Below, piece by piece: positions 14,601 to 22,510 of a stretch of 38,293 nucleotides of DNA (position 1 is the first letter of the stretch; each line of letters starts with the position of its first letter). Both the position numbers and the translations under genes were made by a program. Source of the stretch: a virus. Where the stretch lies: positions 1 through 38,293 of IMG/VR virus record IMGVR_UViG_3300048591_000801; one strand, 5' to 3'. Under the pieces are notes generated by a model. That model worked only from the letters and a program-made list of their open reading frames with translations, had not been told where the DNA came from and ran no database searches.

Positions 14601-16214
14601 CACCAGGTGCGTCAGGCCGTCGCCGTGGTCGTATTCGTCGGCCAGCGCAATCCACGGCTCGTTCAGGCCGCGATATACCATGCCGGTCGAGTTGAAGCCG
14701 AGGCGCGCGCTGTTCATCTCCGCCGTCTTCTGGATCAGGCCGGCCAGGCCGTCGGCGAGGTCGGTCTTGATTCGAGAGCGCGCCATGAGTTGCAGCGTGA
14801 GCGGGCTCTTCCAGTTCAAGAGCGTCTTGTCGCCCAGCGAGCGGCCCGAAATGGCCAGCGGCGCGCGCCCCGACACGCTCACGCCCACGCGCGGCCGGTC
14901 GAGCCCATACTCGCCCATATTGGCCAGCGTGGCGCCCTGCCCAGACTGCAGCTGCAGGACCTTGCCGCCGGCGAGCAGGCTGTCGGTGGATAGCGCGCCG
15001 TCGGCGTTGTCGAGCGTGGCGCTGAATCCGTCCGCGCCGTTCGTGCCCTGGTCGAGCGTCCAGCCGATCAGCCGGCTCGTGTATTCGGTGCCCGTGATCG
15101 ACGAGTTCTGGAAGGGCGTGGCCGCGGCGGTGGTGTGGTTGCCGTTGCCGATGTAATACACCGTCGAGCCGCCGGCGGGCAGGAGCAGCGCGCCGTAGCA
15201 CGTCGAGGTGGTCACGACATGGCTGCGCTCGCCCAGGCTGAACATGCCCGACGCGTCGCCGATGAGATAGCCGTCGAAGGCGGTCAGCGCCGCGCCGGAG
15301 GTGCGCTTGCGGGTCATGCGGCCGGTCAAATACAGCCAGCCGTTGATGCTCGTGAGCGACGCCGGCAGGAAGTTCACCGTCGTCACCGATGCATCGATCG
15401 GGATCACGCTGCGCACGGCCGACTCAACGCCGTTCTGGATCGTGAAATACACCGCCCGGCCGCTTGCGGCTGCGTTGGCCACGACGATGATGCGGTCGGT
15501 GGCCGACTCGTAGGCCGCGCTGATGAAGGCGCAGTGTTTGGCGTTGCCATACCAGGACGAATACGCCTCGCCGAACGGCACGTGCAGGATCGCGTTGAGC
15601 TGCACCGCGGCGGCGTTGGTGGGCAGGAACCAGAAGGTGATCGTCGACAGGCTGTTGGTGAAGTCGTGCTCGCCGACGGCGACGACCACCTGCCCGTTGT
15701 CGCACGGGCACACCGCCTCGACGCGCCGGATGAAGGTCGCGGTGTTGGTGAGCGCGCTCCCGAAGGTCGGCCCGTAGTTGCTGAAGCTCGCGGTGAGCGG
15801 GTTGGTGGTGCCAGACAGCGACGCGCGCTGCACCTGGATCGCGCCGCCGGACGGCACGGCCGTGTAGATGTAATGCGTGCCGGATTCGATGCTGAAGCCG
15901 CTGCGCAGGGCGGCCATCGTGCCGCTGTTGGCAATCGTCACGGCATTTGCGGCAGCCAGCGACGCATTGGCCGCGCTCGTCACGTCGACGGCGCGCAGGT
16001 AGTGCGTGCCGTTGGTGTGGCGATATGCGGCATAGGCCACGTTGCCGCTCGAGCGCATGCGATACGTCTGCGGCGCGGCCAGGTCGAGCGCGCCGTCGGC
16101 GTTCGAACTCGGCGCGGCAAAGGCCAGCAGCGGGTTATAAATGAAGGCCTTGTGCCGGTAGGCCGGCGCGGGCGAGATCTCGCCGGCGGTGATCGCAGCA
16201 TCAACGGTTCGCAT
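11628..16214 (-). CDS. giant tail protein (tail hub / tip)
   Basis: A 1528-residue protein, third after the tape measure, where siphoviruses encode the tail hub or tail-associated lysin. The first 370 residues look like a beta-propeller or repeated beta domain. Residues about 380-620 resemble a hub-type region (YTSRLIGWTLDQ, GFSATLDNADG), and the C-terminal third has a concanavalin-like part (NVEITLAVVGDDIVIELG) and a cohesive end with GDIVIEE. No peptidase or muramidase motif is evident, so I do not call a lysin. Reading is continuous with no frameshift. Anything more precise would need structure prediction. Confidence 0.7.
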   Translation of the reverse strand: MRTVDAAITAGEISPAPAYRHKAFIYNPLLAFAAPSSNADGALDLAAPQTYRMRSSGNVAYAAYRHTNGTHYLRAVDVTSAANASLAAANAVTIANSGTMAALRSGFSIESGTHYIYTAVPSGGAIQVQRASLSGTTNPLTASFSNYGPTFGSALTNTATFIRRVEAVCPCDNGQVVVAVGEHDFTNSLSTITFWFLPTNAAAVQLNAILHVPFGEAYSSWYGNAKHCAFISAAYESATDRIIVVANAAASGRAVYFTIQNGVESAVRSVIPIDASVTTVNFLPASLTSINGWLYLTGRMTRKRTSGAALTAFDGYLIGDASGMFSLGERSHVVTTSTCYGALLLPAGGSTVYYIGNGNHTTAAATPFQNSSITGTEYTSRLIGWTLDQGTNGADGFSATLDNADGALSTDSLLAGGKVLQLQSGQGATLANMGEYGLDRPRVGVSVSGRAPLAISGRSLGDKTLLNWKSPLTLQLMARSRIKTDLADGLAGLIQKTAEMNSARLGFNSTGMVYRGLNEPWIALADEYDHGDGLTHLVTKADVSDAYHLSTIGVLIGASDEGRGNVFVLPKDGTWGDDVLTGPQMRVLSLNSIDPLDPNKDDTGWNMTPRANGLVKAVDTGNVRSVAATGSYLTSSSFAMTPGTKYGVAVRTAGRRAQLWTRAWNLAPASCAANAGYTLRSEFVFGYQARKSHSDTPRSGVAISTDVWGDSSALSASSYEDFEQTLTHAVNWAVQEDFNVAAVNCNGQSPIGDRLSVNCTATPSMLIVGQYVRLAIPDNSDQILRIAGITGNNVQFTSHYGLSAPGANGTIYTLYTHNVWGTADCGKRNYVATEADELGDLPMPIDPKAKKKGRASRGRGIFVTDDNTAASIRMLETDGVRFYLWSGGENGTRVGWDLTNPIAADDDPFYDSSSDPSVWRVVMHHGYVFDGAPASKGLPSIGYLMVDDEVIRYASFTFYKRGMAAQNTWTIVPAFYAPLAAATGPTSTLRNWRSSGGAQPGDDLGDIQTNFGVNPAGLMVEVVSKNGAPGEGDKQYYVASATKVGSPTAGNTSYVTLTEPYENSVRGPDPDSVLADGTINPALAKTKLEGDLAVLSGRGQWGTAKTTHEADAPVVYYPCDANGAQATVTLESYRYFSGLYVSLRDAIQRTARLAGMRSAAFRYAFSTPTAVITQAITTTPYSLPARENLSDFVLRMQAFLPVSGRLNVYFRSYYRLTLQHNGSGGVLVGLATTKTTAQGGVDADGSGDRWLGYLTVPVNAWISTTATKNVEITLAVVGDDIVIELGGQPLFTFDLTLFEGDTWNYNVQTAGPIQVEYTATQSGNSATFELIELFDEAGDIVIEESARGDGRSARGVIDSIIGARMIRSRATQAGGVEFSQFWTRDDIGELRKNLLKHNWEKADKARTAHQKVTGLDDVGEVLDMTVIAADGYDFSGISTEITGAPNACQVESRLQGRESAEFAEEHELSGYGRLAAQPEDRCALAYGPGGDIATQASTNMVITGVRLDAQNASVKATYKLRLYKDVPA
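11893..11906. repeat. palindrome ATTTCCNNGGAAAT, copy 2
   Basis: ATTTCCGTGGAAAT inside the giant tail gene, where the minus strand encodes GISTEI. The reading frame across it differs from that at 23647, so shared protein sequence does not explain the match. Confidence 0.65.
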
Positions 16215-16223
16215 GTCTTGTGC

Positions 16224-16643
16224 CTATATCTGGTGCAACTGAATCGGGATGGTGTAAACAGCCGCCGCGTCGTATTTCGCCTTCGTCAACAGCCGCGGCG
16301 CCCATGCGCCCTTCGCGGCGTTGATCACGTCATACACGGTCGTGTCCTTCATCGCCCTGAACTTGAACTGCACGCCGGCGGTGGTGTCGGTCGTGAAGAG
16401 CGCCTGCGCGTCGCTGTAATTGGCGTAGCCCGTCGGCGCGCCGGAGTAAGGGAAGATCAGCGTGTAGCGAAAATACTTCTTCCCCGGCCCGAACGCGATC
16501 ATCGGGCTGCCGTCGAGCGTCTGCGGCTGGTAGTCGACGGCCTGCGTGTAGCCGTCGTCCACAATCTCCGCAGACAGCAGCACGCGGAATTTCTTCGCGC
16601 CGCTGATGTTGCCGGTGGTCGAGATCTCGATATAGTCCGCCAT
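16224..16643 (-). CDS. small tail protein, Dit-like position
   Basis: A 139-residue beta-rich protein between the tape measure and the giant tail protein, the place of the distal tail protein in siphoviruses, although it is shorter than usual Dit proteins. Visible elements include a Lys/Arg strand (AKKFRVLLSAEIVDDGYTQ), a FGPGKKYFRYTL hairpin and a C-terminal basic part. The start ATG is followed by a typical MADYIEIS beginning. Function is inferred from position alone. Confidence 0.6.
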   Translation of the reverse strand: MADYIEISTTGNISGAKKFRVLLSAEIVDDGYTQAVDYQPQTLDGSPMIAFGPGKKYFRYTLIFPYSGAPTGYANYSDAQALFTTDTTAGVQFKFRAMKDTTVYDVINAAKGAWAPRLLTKAKYDAAAVYTIPIQLHQI

Positions 16644-16664
16644 GGTTTAGCCTCACAAGCGCGC

Positions 16665-18935
16665 TCACGGGGCGCTGTAGCGATCCACGTCAACCTGGGT
16701 CGCGTTGTTGAGGTGCTCCAGCAGGACGCTGCCCAGGGCGCGGCCGTCCAGCACCAGTTCCACGCGCGTGCCGCCGCCATTCAACCCGCCGCCCCCGTTG
16801 GGGCCGCCGGCTGCATTGCCGGTCAGGCCGCTCGCCTCCGGGCGGGAGATTTCATTCGGGTCCATGCCGCGGTTCGGCAGCGCGTCCTGAGCGGGCGTGG
16901 CAGGCTGCGGCGCATTCATCGCATACATCAGCGGGTGCCGGTCGAACACGTCCTCCCAGCCATACACGAAGCCCAGCGCGCTCATCTCGCCGAAGTAGTG
17001 CATCAGCTTCGAGGGCGACGCGATGTTCAGGATCTTGCGCACCGGCTCGGGAATGAGGGCGTAGATCTTCGCCTTCAGCGCCTCGCCCATCTGGTTCATG
17101 CCGTCGATGAAGCCCTGAATCACCTGCCTGCCGAATGAAACGAACTTCTCCGGCAATGACTCGATGAACTTCACGACCTCGCCGAACACCGTTTCGAAGG
17201 TGGTCTTGAGCGTTTGCAGCGCGCCGGCGGTGTCGCCGTTGATCAGCTGCAGCACGCTCTTCACCACACCGAGCACCAGGTTGAGCGCGCCCTCGACGAT
17301 GGGCTTGAGCGCGTTGAAGACGCTTTCAAACACTGTGCGCACAATCGGCAGCACCACCTGCACGATGTTCTGGATCGCCGTCAGCACCCGGCTCACGATC
17401 GGCGTGATGAGCGGCCAGTATTCGGTCACCGCGGCCACGATCTTCTGGAAGAGCTCATAGGCAAACGCCAGCGCCGGCTTCAGCGGCGACTCGATGAACG
17501 CCGCGATGTTGGTGAGCACGGTCTCGATGATCGCCTGGATCGTCGGCCAGTTCGACTGCACGAACGTGACCACCTCGCCGACCACCGACTGGAAGGCCGC
17601 AAGGAACGCCGGCAGGTTGGCCTGCGCAAACGCAACCAGGTCGCGCACGTTGCCGATCAGGCCGTCGATGAAGCCGCCGACCGCCTCCGCGTCGAACCAG
17701 TCGCGGAAGAGCTCGGTGAAGCTGTTGGAGCCGCTGAAGACGCCGGTGATGTTGTTCCAAAGCGCCGTGACAAACGCGATGATGTCGTTGATGGATGACC
17801 CCACCTGCTCGGCCACCGCGCCGACGTTGTCGGCAAATGCGCTGGCCTCGTCGCCGCCCAGCCCCAGCGCATCAGCGATGAAATAGACGGCGTTGCTGAC
17901 CGCGCCAAAGGGGCCGGCGGTGTCAAAGCCGTCGACCACCATGCGGACGAAGTAATCGATCTGGTCGGCAAAGGTCGTGAAGAGCGCGATGCCCTGGTCG
18001 ATGATCGGCGTGATGAACGCGATCGCCGCGCCGATGCCGTTGGACAGCGTGGTGGCGAAGCCGGTGATCGCGCCCTGCACCGCCGGCGAGCCAAGAAACT
18101 CCAGCACCCCGCCGAGCTTGTCCTTCAGCAGTTCGAAGATCGGCTGGCCGATGGTGCGCAGCGTGCCGGCGACCCAGTCGTTGAGGTTCGACATCATGCC
18201 CTCGAACGTCCCGCTCTGGGCGTCCATCATGCCGCCGTATTTTTTCTTCATCAGGTCCAGCACGACCTGCGTGGCCTCGGGCAGCGGGCTGAGCAAGGAG
18301 CCGGACTTGTCGAACTCCAGGCCGAGCTTGGTCAATTCTTCGCGCGTGGTGATGCCCAGCTCCTGGAATCGGCTGATCACCTCGCCGGTCGCGCCGGCGC
18401 TGAACTTGCCGATATACGCGGCCATCTCTTCGAAGGAGGTGCCGGCGCCGCTCGCCGTGTCGCCGGCGATGGTGCGGATCTCCTCGCCGGTGAAGCCGAA
18501 TTTCTTCGCCGACTCCTCGCTGTGCAGCCCGAAGCCCTGGATGATCTTGTCTGCCTTCACGACCTCAGGCAATTCGAACGGCGTGGATGCGCCGAACTTC
18601 GCAAGGTCTTCGAGGCGCGCCTTGGCGGCGTCGGTCGAGCCAAGCAACACGCCGAACTGCACGGTATATCGCTCGAACTCGGCGTTGCCGTCGATCATGC
18701 CGCTCTTCAGATTGCCGAGCGAGCCGACCACGGCGTCGATGCCCTTCATGATCACGTTGCCCGTGACCCAGCTCATCGCGCCCTGCATGATCGAGCCCAG
18801 GCCGCCGATGCGCCTGGCCTCGCCTTCGAACTTGTCGGCGAATTGCCTGGTCTGGCCGGCGGCGCCACTCATGCTTTCAGAAAAGCCGGAGGTGTCGCCG
18901 ATCAGCTTAACGGCCAGTGTTGCCAGCGTTGCCAT
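16665..18935 (-). CDS. tape measure protein
   Basis: A 756-residue protein. The N-terminus (LAVKLIGDTSGFSESMSG) is the typical beginning of siphovirus tape measures. Residues 90-260 contain the family region with FGVLLGSTDAAKARLEDL and FELPEVVKA. A long helical and partly hydrophobic section follows, and the C-terminal part holds NIASPSKLM, a common tape-measure motif, then a Gly-rich linker. By the usual rule of about 0.15 nm per residue the tail would be near 110 nm. It overlaps the gpGT reading frame by 29 bases, as usual. The hydrophobic stretches around residues 290-340 may act in membrane passage of DNA. Confidence 0.92.
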   Translation of the reverse strand: MATLATLAVKLIGDTSGFSESMSGAAGQTRQFADKFEGEARRIGGLGSIMQGAMSWVTGNVIMKGIDAVVGSLGNLKSGMIDGNAEFERYTVQFGVLLGSTDAAKARLEDLAKFGASTPFELPEVVKADKIIQGFGLHSEESAKKFGFTGEEIRTIAGDTASGAGTSFEEMAAYIGKFSAGATGEVISRFQELGITTREELTKLGLEFDKSGSLLSPLPEATQVVLDLMKKKYGGMMDAQSGTFEGMMSNLNDWVAGTLRTIGQPIFELLKDKLGGVLEFLGSPAVQGAITGFATTLSNGIGAAIAFITPIIDQGIALFTTFADQIDYFVRMVVDGFDTAGPFGAVSNAVYFIADALGLGGDEASAFADNVGAVAEQVGSSINDIIAFVTALWNNITGVFSGSNSFTELFRDWFDAEAVGGFIDGLIGNVRDLVAFAQANLPAFLAAFQSVVGEVVTFVQSNWPTIQAIIETVLTNIAAFIESPLKPALAFAYELFQKIVAAVTEYWPLITPIVSRVLTAIQNIVQVVLPIVRTVFESVFNALKPIVEGALNLVLGVVKSVLQLINGDTAGALQTLKTTFETVFGEVVKFIESLPEKFVSFGRQVIQGFIDGMNQMGEALKAKIYALIPEPVRKILNIASPSKLMHYFGEMSALGFVYGWEDVFDRHPLMYAMNAPQPATPAQDALPNRGMDPNEISRPEASGLTGNAAGGPNGGGGLNGGGTRVELVLDGRALGSVLLEHLNNATQVDVDRYSAP

Positions 18936-19604
18936 GTAGTTTTGCCCAGGTGCGGAAGCGCGCGTAGATGTCGCTTTCGGTCTGCTCTTCCCGTTCGACG
19001 CGCTTCAGCATGAAATCGTCTGCGTCCAGCAGCTTGCCCTTCTTCGGGTCGCGGTTGACGTTGTAGATGGCTGCAACCACCTGCGCCATCATGCGATGAT
19101 CAATCGCATGCCCGAACGGCTCGATCGTGTCATAGGCCATCCACTCGGTCAGTTCATGGCTGCTGATGCGACTCAGCAGCTCCTCCACCGTGCAGCCCAG
19201 CGCCAGAGCTAGTCGGAAGTAGAACTGTCGCTCTGGCCGCTCCCTGAGTTTTTTGCGAGCTCGTCGATGTCGTTCTCGGTCAGCCCGCTCAGCCGTTGCG
19301 CCGCGCTGAACACGCGGTCGAGCGCCGCCGCGCTCTTTTTGCCGAGCAGCTCCACGTCCGCATCGGTGAACAGCCGGTTGCCGGCCTCGTCGATGAGCGA
19401 CAGCGACACCAGGCGGGCGCGCGCATTGCGCAGGTTCAGCTCGCGGCTCTTGCCGCGCTGCTTCACCACGCTGTCTTCAAACGCGTCGCGCTCGACGCCG
19501 GTGAGGGACTTCACGATCACGTCCCCGCCCCACTCCGGCACGGCGATGGTTTCGCGCTTGAGGTCGTCAGCCGCGAGGATCTGCTCGCGTGTGAGTAGTG
19601 GCAT
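18907..19604 (-). CDS. tail assembly chaperone gpGT (frameshift product)
   Basis: The gpG frame is left by a -1 slip at the A AAA AAC heptamer (19254-19248) and reading continues in the overlapping frame to 18907. The product would be about 119 plus 113 residues. The second part reads RERPERQFYFRLALALGC, then EELLSRISSHELTEWMAY and NRDPKKGK, a pattern well known in gpT-type chaperones. The heptamer is in the right frame (GCA AAA AAC) and lies 13 codons before the gpG stop. Such fusions hold the tape measure for tail tube polymerisation in lambda-like phages. Alternative: the gpT frame is translated separately from an internal start, but it lacks a good one. Confidence 0.82.
19209..19604 (-). 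CDS. tail assembly chaperone gpG
   Basis: A 131-residue protein starting at the ATG giving MPLLTREQ, after GGGAGG. An upstream extension is Arg-rich shadow sequence and is rejected. Residues 20-60 (AVPEWGGDVIVKSLTGVERDAFE) match the general pattern of phage tail assembly chaperones that sit between tail tube and tape measure. It ends in a Ser/Asp-rich tail, 13 codons after the slippery site used to make gpGT. Confidence 0.8.
   Translation of the reverse strand: MPLLTREQILAADDLKRETIAVPEWGGDVIVKSLTGVERDAFEDSVVKQRGKSRELNLRNARARLVSLSLIDEAGNRLFTDADVELLGKKSAAALDRVFSAAQRLSGLTENDIDELAKNSGSGQSDSSTSD
19248..19254 (-). other. programmed -1 frameshift heptamer A AAA AAC
   Basis: On the minus strand the gpG codons GCA AAA AAC form the classical X XXY YYZ slip site. 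After slipping one base back, the frame opens into gpT. Confidence 0.85.
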
Positions 19605-19617
19605 GCTCCAGCCTCCC

Positions 19618-20031
19618 TTACGGCGTGATCGTCGGCGCGCCGGTCGGCGTGATCTCGACCTCGGCGCTATAAACCTCTTCCTGCTCGGCGACGCGCCCGA
19701 TCTTGTTGATGAACGCTGCAAACGCGATGATCTCGCTGCCGGACGGGTCCTCGATCGACATGTTCACCGCCGACGTGCTGCTGAAGGCGGTGACCATCGC
19801 CGCGTGCGTGGCCTGCGCCTTGTCCCAGTTCAGCGTCACCGTGAACGCGTTGAGCGACTTCTTGCCGGTGTCGATCATCTCGCGCCAGCCGCCCGACGAG
19901 TCGTGCGAGGTGGCATCCGCGAGCATCTTCTCGAACTCCGGGAACTCCACTTCGCGCACGCCGGCGACGACGGTCAGCGCGGTGCCGACTGTGATCTTCA
20001 GCTTGACGCCAAATCCACCTTGCTCTGCCAT
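19618..20031 (-). CDS. major tail tube protein
   Basis: A 137-residue protein directly before the tail chaperones, in the expected place of the tail tube subunit. It begins with a beta-rich core (VKLKITVGTALTVVAGVREV), contains an insertion with GGWREMIDTGKKSL, and ends with FINKIGRVAEQEEVYSAEV, a final strand typical of tube proteins, where IGR followed by strands builds the ring. Length is normal. The name rests on position plus these general features. Confidence 0.8.
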   Translation of the reverse strand: MAEQGGFGVKLKITVGTALTVVAGVREVEFPEFEKMLADATSHDSSGGWREMIDTGKKSLNAFTVTLNWDKAQATHAAMVTAFSSTSAVNMSIEDPSGSEIIAFAAFINKIGRVAEQEEVYSAEVEITPTGAPTITP

Positions 20032-20060
20032 GTTATTAACTCCTTGCTCTATGCCTTGCT

Positions 20061-20459
20061 CTATTCCTTATAGAGAAACTCAAAATCACAGCGGCTGACC
20101 GCTGCATCAAACAATTCATCCTGGTCGTTCTCATTGACCTGGTTGCAGAAGTGCACGTCGACCGGATCCGCGCCCATCGACCCGCGCAGGCCGCTCAGGT
20201 CGTGCCTGAGCGCCAGCGTCAAGGCCTTCACACCGGCGAACGTCGGCGCGTGGCAGGTGAACTGAATCACCGCGCGCGTCCAGCCGCCCGGGCCGTCGTG
20301 CGCCATCTTCGGCTGCGTGCCGACGCGCTGATATGCGATGGACGGCATCGGCTGCTCCTGCGGCACCAGCAGCGGATACAGCCGCGTGCTGACCAGCGCC
20401 GCCGTCTCGCGCGGCGCGCTCGTGAGGTAGCTCCACAGGGCTTCTTCAAGCGTTGCCAT
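20061..20459 (-). CDS. tail terminator / completion protein (DUF3168-like)
   Basis: A 132-residue protein. The beginning (LEEALWSYLTSAPRETAALVSTRLYPLLVPQEQPMPSIAYQ, given here only as a region, residues 3-43) has the pattern of DUF3168 tail completion proteins: a helix with a short Thr-rich loop, then RLYP and PSIAYQR. The rest alternates strands and one helix (VKALTLALRHDL). These proteins cap the tail at the head-proximal end. It overlaps the upstream small gene by 14 bases. Confidence 0.75.
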   Translation of the reverse strand: MATLEEALWSYLTSAPRETAALVSTRLYPLLVPQEQPMPSIAYQRVGTQPKMAHDGPGGWTRAVIQFTCHAPTFAGVKALTLALRHDLSGLRGSMGADPVDVHFCNQVNENDQDELFDAAVSRCDFEFLYKE

Positions 20460-20724
20460 TCGGCAATGCCTCCGTGCGCAATGTCACATCCAGAATCGGG
20501 ATCGTCTCGCCCCACAGAATTTCAGGGAATGACGGGTGCGCAAACACCAGATTGACCGTGCAATTCGATTCATTCATCCAGCCGCGCACATACTGCGCGC
20601 CAGCCGGCAGTCCGCTGATGCAGCGCACAACGCGTTCTGTGCCAGCCGTCCACCCTTCGGTCAGCATTTCTGCCAGTATTGCAACTGATAGTTCGACGCG
20701 CTTCACATTGCTTGGATTCGCCAT
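20446..20724 (-). CDS. hypothetical small connector-region protein
   Basis: A 92-residue protein. I choose the ATG at 20724, six bases after GGAGGG, rather than the GTG one codon earlier. It contains CISGLPAGAQYVRGWMNE and a beta-rich end (IPILDVTLRTEALP). Not recognised; it lies between the HK97 gp10-like gene and the tail terminator and overlaps both, so it is most likely a structural or assembly protein. Confidence 0.6.
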   Translation of the reverse strand: MANPSNVKRVELSVAILAEMLTEGWTAGTERVVRCISGLPAGAQYVRGWMNESNCTVNLVFAHPSFPEILWGETIPILDVTLRTEALPNGNA

Positions 20725-21302
20725 CACGCGCCCTCCAGATACTTCGCAATCACCGCTTTCGAGATCACATAGCCGAACTTGTCCTTCATCGGGTTCTCGC
20801 TGCCGAGGAAGTTGCGCCGCATAAATGGCTGGGCAGCCATCGGGCCGCGCTGGACCCGCTTGGCGAACACCACCGCGCCGCCCACGCCGCCGGACGCCTC
20901 GAAGGCCAGCACGCTGCCCTCGCTGCGGATCCTGCGGCCGCGCATCCGCTTGCCGCTCTTCTTCTCCGTCGCCGTGCGCCTCGTGCGGCGCTTGACCATG
21001 TTGATCTCGAACGCGCTCACGCCGGTTTCAAAGAACTGGTAATACCAGTGATCCTTGTCCGGCCCCACGACAAACACCGCCACGCCGGATGCAGGCGACT
21101 TGTCCGGCGCCATCACGATGCCAGGCCCGGGCGCGTCGGCTTCGATCTTCGCGCGCGAAACTTCCATCGCCTCGCGTGTGGCCACATCGGCCACCTTCTG
21201 CGCATCAAGCCCCAGGCCTTTCAGCTTGCGCAGCAGATCCTCGCCGCCCTTCAGCGTCGTCGAGACCTGTATGCCCTTGCCCCAGCGCTTGCTCGATGCC
21301 AT
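20724..21302 (-). CDS. HK97 gp10-like head-tail protein
   Basis: A 192-residue protein. The start is the ATG giving MASSKRW, with AAGGGG upstream; a TTG two codons earlier is less likely. The N-terminal part (GGEDLLRKLKGLGLDAQKVADVATREA) and the later HWYYQFFETGVSAFE then AQPFMRRNF follow the HK97 gp10 family plan (FVEFGT-type strand, then PAxPFLRPA). It has an extra basic insert around residues 95-125 (KRRTRRTATEKKSGKRMRG). Members join tail and head or complete the tail end. Confidence 0.75.
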   Translation of the reverse strand: MASSKRWGKGIQVSTTLKGGEDLLRKLKGLGLDAQKVADVATREAMEVSRAKIEADAPGPGIVMAPDKSPASGVAVFVVGPDKDHWYYQFFETGVSAFEINMVKRRTRRTATEKKSGKRMRGRRIRSEGSVLAFEASGGVGGAVVFAKRVQRGPMAAQPFMRRNFLGSENPMKDKFGYVISKAVIAKYLEGA

Positions 21303-21315
21303 CGTCAATAACCCC

Positions 21316-21633
21316 TTACATCAACTCCCTGCACATCAGCACGATCTCCTTGCCGGCCGTGTCGATGTTCTGCACGTCGAGGATGTCGAACGTGCGGCTG
21401 CCGAGATGCACGCGCATCGCCGGCACGATGCCCGTGCGGTGCCGGATGCGGATGCGCGCGGTCTGCTCTTCCTGCAACTGCTTGCCCTGCAAATATTCGC
21501 GCCCGGTGATCGGCTGCACCTGCGCCCATACCGTGCACACGTCCGTCCATGTGACGGTCTCGCCGCCGAAGGTGTCCTGTGTGGCCACCTTCTGCTTGAT
21601 CGTGATGCGCTGGTCGAGTCGTCCGGCTTGCAT
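21316..21633 (-). CDS. head-tail joining (head closure) protein
   Basis: A 105-residue protein with the pattern of the phage head-tail joining family (SPP1 gp16 / HK97 head closure): GRLDQRITIKQKVATQDTFG at the N-terminus, then VWAQVQPITGREYLQGKQL, RIRHRTGIVPAMRV and FDILDVQNIDTAGKEIVL. Length is typical. It closes the capsid after DNA packaging and makes the platform for the tail. Neighbours on both sides belong to the same assembly module. Confidence 0.88.
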   Translation of the reverse strand: MQAGRLDQRITIKQKVATQDTFGGETVTWTDVCTVWAQVQPITGREYLQGKQLQEEQTARIRIRHRTGIVPAMRVHLGSRTFDILDVQNIDTAGKEIVLMCRELM

Positions 21634-21661
21634 GGCTATAGCTGTCCTTAAAACCTGATCA

Positions 21662-22297
21662 CTAGAACCTGATGACGCGCGTCGGCATGAGCAGCGCGCT
21701 CACACCCAGCGGCAGCTGGGCTGGCGTCAGGCCGGCGCCCATCGTCACTTCCTCGCGGTTCTCATACAAATGCGCCGCGATCAGCCGGATCGCCTGGCGG
21801 TGCCGCATCGGGATCGCATTGCGCGCCGCGGTGATCTCAGCCTGCGTTGAATCGGCATCGAGCAGGTCGGCGTAGCCCGCCACATAGCGGATCTTCACGC
21901 CGGCAATGGCCTGCAGGTCAACCGCCGGCCAGTCCGCATTCGGCTTCAACATCAGCCGGCCCGGCTCGCTCCCAGTGTCGATGTAGTAGTTGGCGGATGA
22001 ATAGGTGGCCTCCACGCCGTCTTCATCGGTGTATCGGATCGACACAATGCTCCGCAGGGGCGCGCGCGGGATCTCGACCGGCACGGCCGGCCAGGCGTCC
22101 AGCGTCCATTCCCACGTGGTCGGCATCAGCGTGCGTCGCAGCTCGTCCTCGACGTGCTCGCGCGCAGCCTGGATCAGCGACAGCACATACGTGTATTCGG
22201 CATCGCTGTCGATGCGGGAATGCTGCATGAGGTCGTCCACATTGACAGGCTCATACAGCGGCTGCGTGACGCGCTGCAGGTTCATGGCGGGTGTCAT
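21662..22297 (-). CDS. head-tail connector, gp6-like
   Basis: A 211-residue protein. The ATG at 22297 overlaps the stop of the preceding small gene (ATGA); an alternative ATG lies four codons on. Family features: VNVDDLMQHSRIDSDAEYTY at the start (the LxxhlRidxddED pattern), then IQAAREHVEDELRRTLMPTTW, a proline-rich strand part (PVEIPRAPLRSIVSIRYTD) and a C-terminal helix (RHRQAIRLIAAHLYENRE). These proteins form the ring below the portal. Confidence 0.87.
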   Translation of the reverse strand: MTPAMNLQRVTQPLYEPVNVDDLMQHSRIDSDAEYTYVLSLIQAAREHVEDELRRTLMPTTWEWTLDAWPAVPVEIPRAPLRSIVSIRYTDEDGVEATYSSANYYIDTGSEPGRLMLKPNADWPAVDLQAIAGVKIRYVAGYADLLDADSTQAEITAARNAIPMRHRQAIRLIAAHLYENREEVTMGAGLTPAQLPLGVSALLMPTRVIRF

Positions 22298-22509
22298 CCT
22301 TCGCCTCGCTGGGGCGGCGCATCGGCGCGCTCCGCCGGCGGCGACCATGGCTGCACAAGCTTCTGGTTCAGCAGCTGCGCGGCCTCCTCGCCTTCCACCT
22401 GCAGCACGGCGCCGGTGTGCCACACGCCGCCGGCGATCACGCACGGCAGGAGCACCTTCACCCACACCTTCGCCGGCATTTCTGCTTGAGTCTCTGCTTG
22501 TTCGCTCAT
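22294..22509 (-). CDS. small conserved-type phage protein in the head module
   Basis: A 71-residue protein with a beta-rich middle (VKVLLPCVIAGGVWHTGAVLQV) followed by EEAAQLLNQKLVQP. The pattern of a short barrel with a helix ending in GLVQ is frequent in small proteins encoded between capsid and connector genes. It begins with MSEQAETQ and ends in an ATGA overlap with the gp6-like gene. Role unknown, probably a head accessory. Confidence 0.65.
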   Translation of the reverse strand: MSEQAETQAEMPAKVWVKVLLPCVIAGGVWHTGAVLQVEGEEAAQLLNQKLVQPWSPPAERADAPPQRGEG

Positions 22510-22510
22510 G

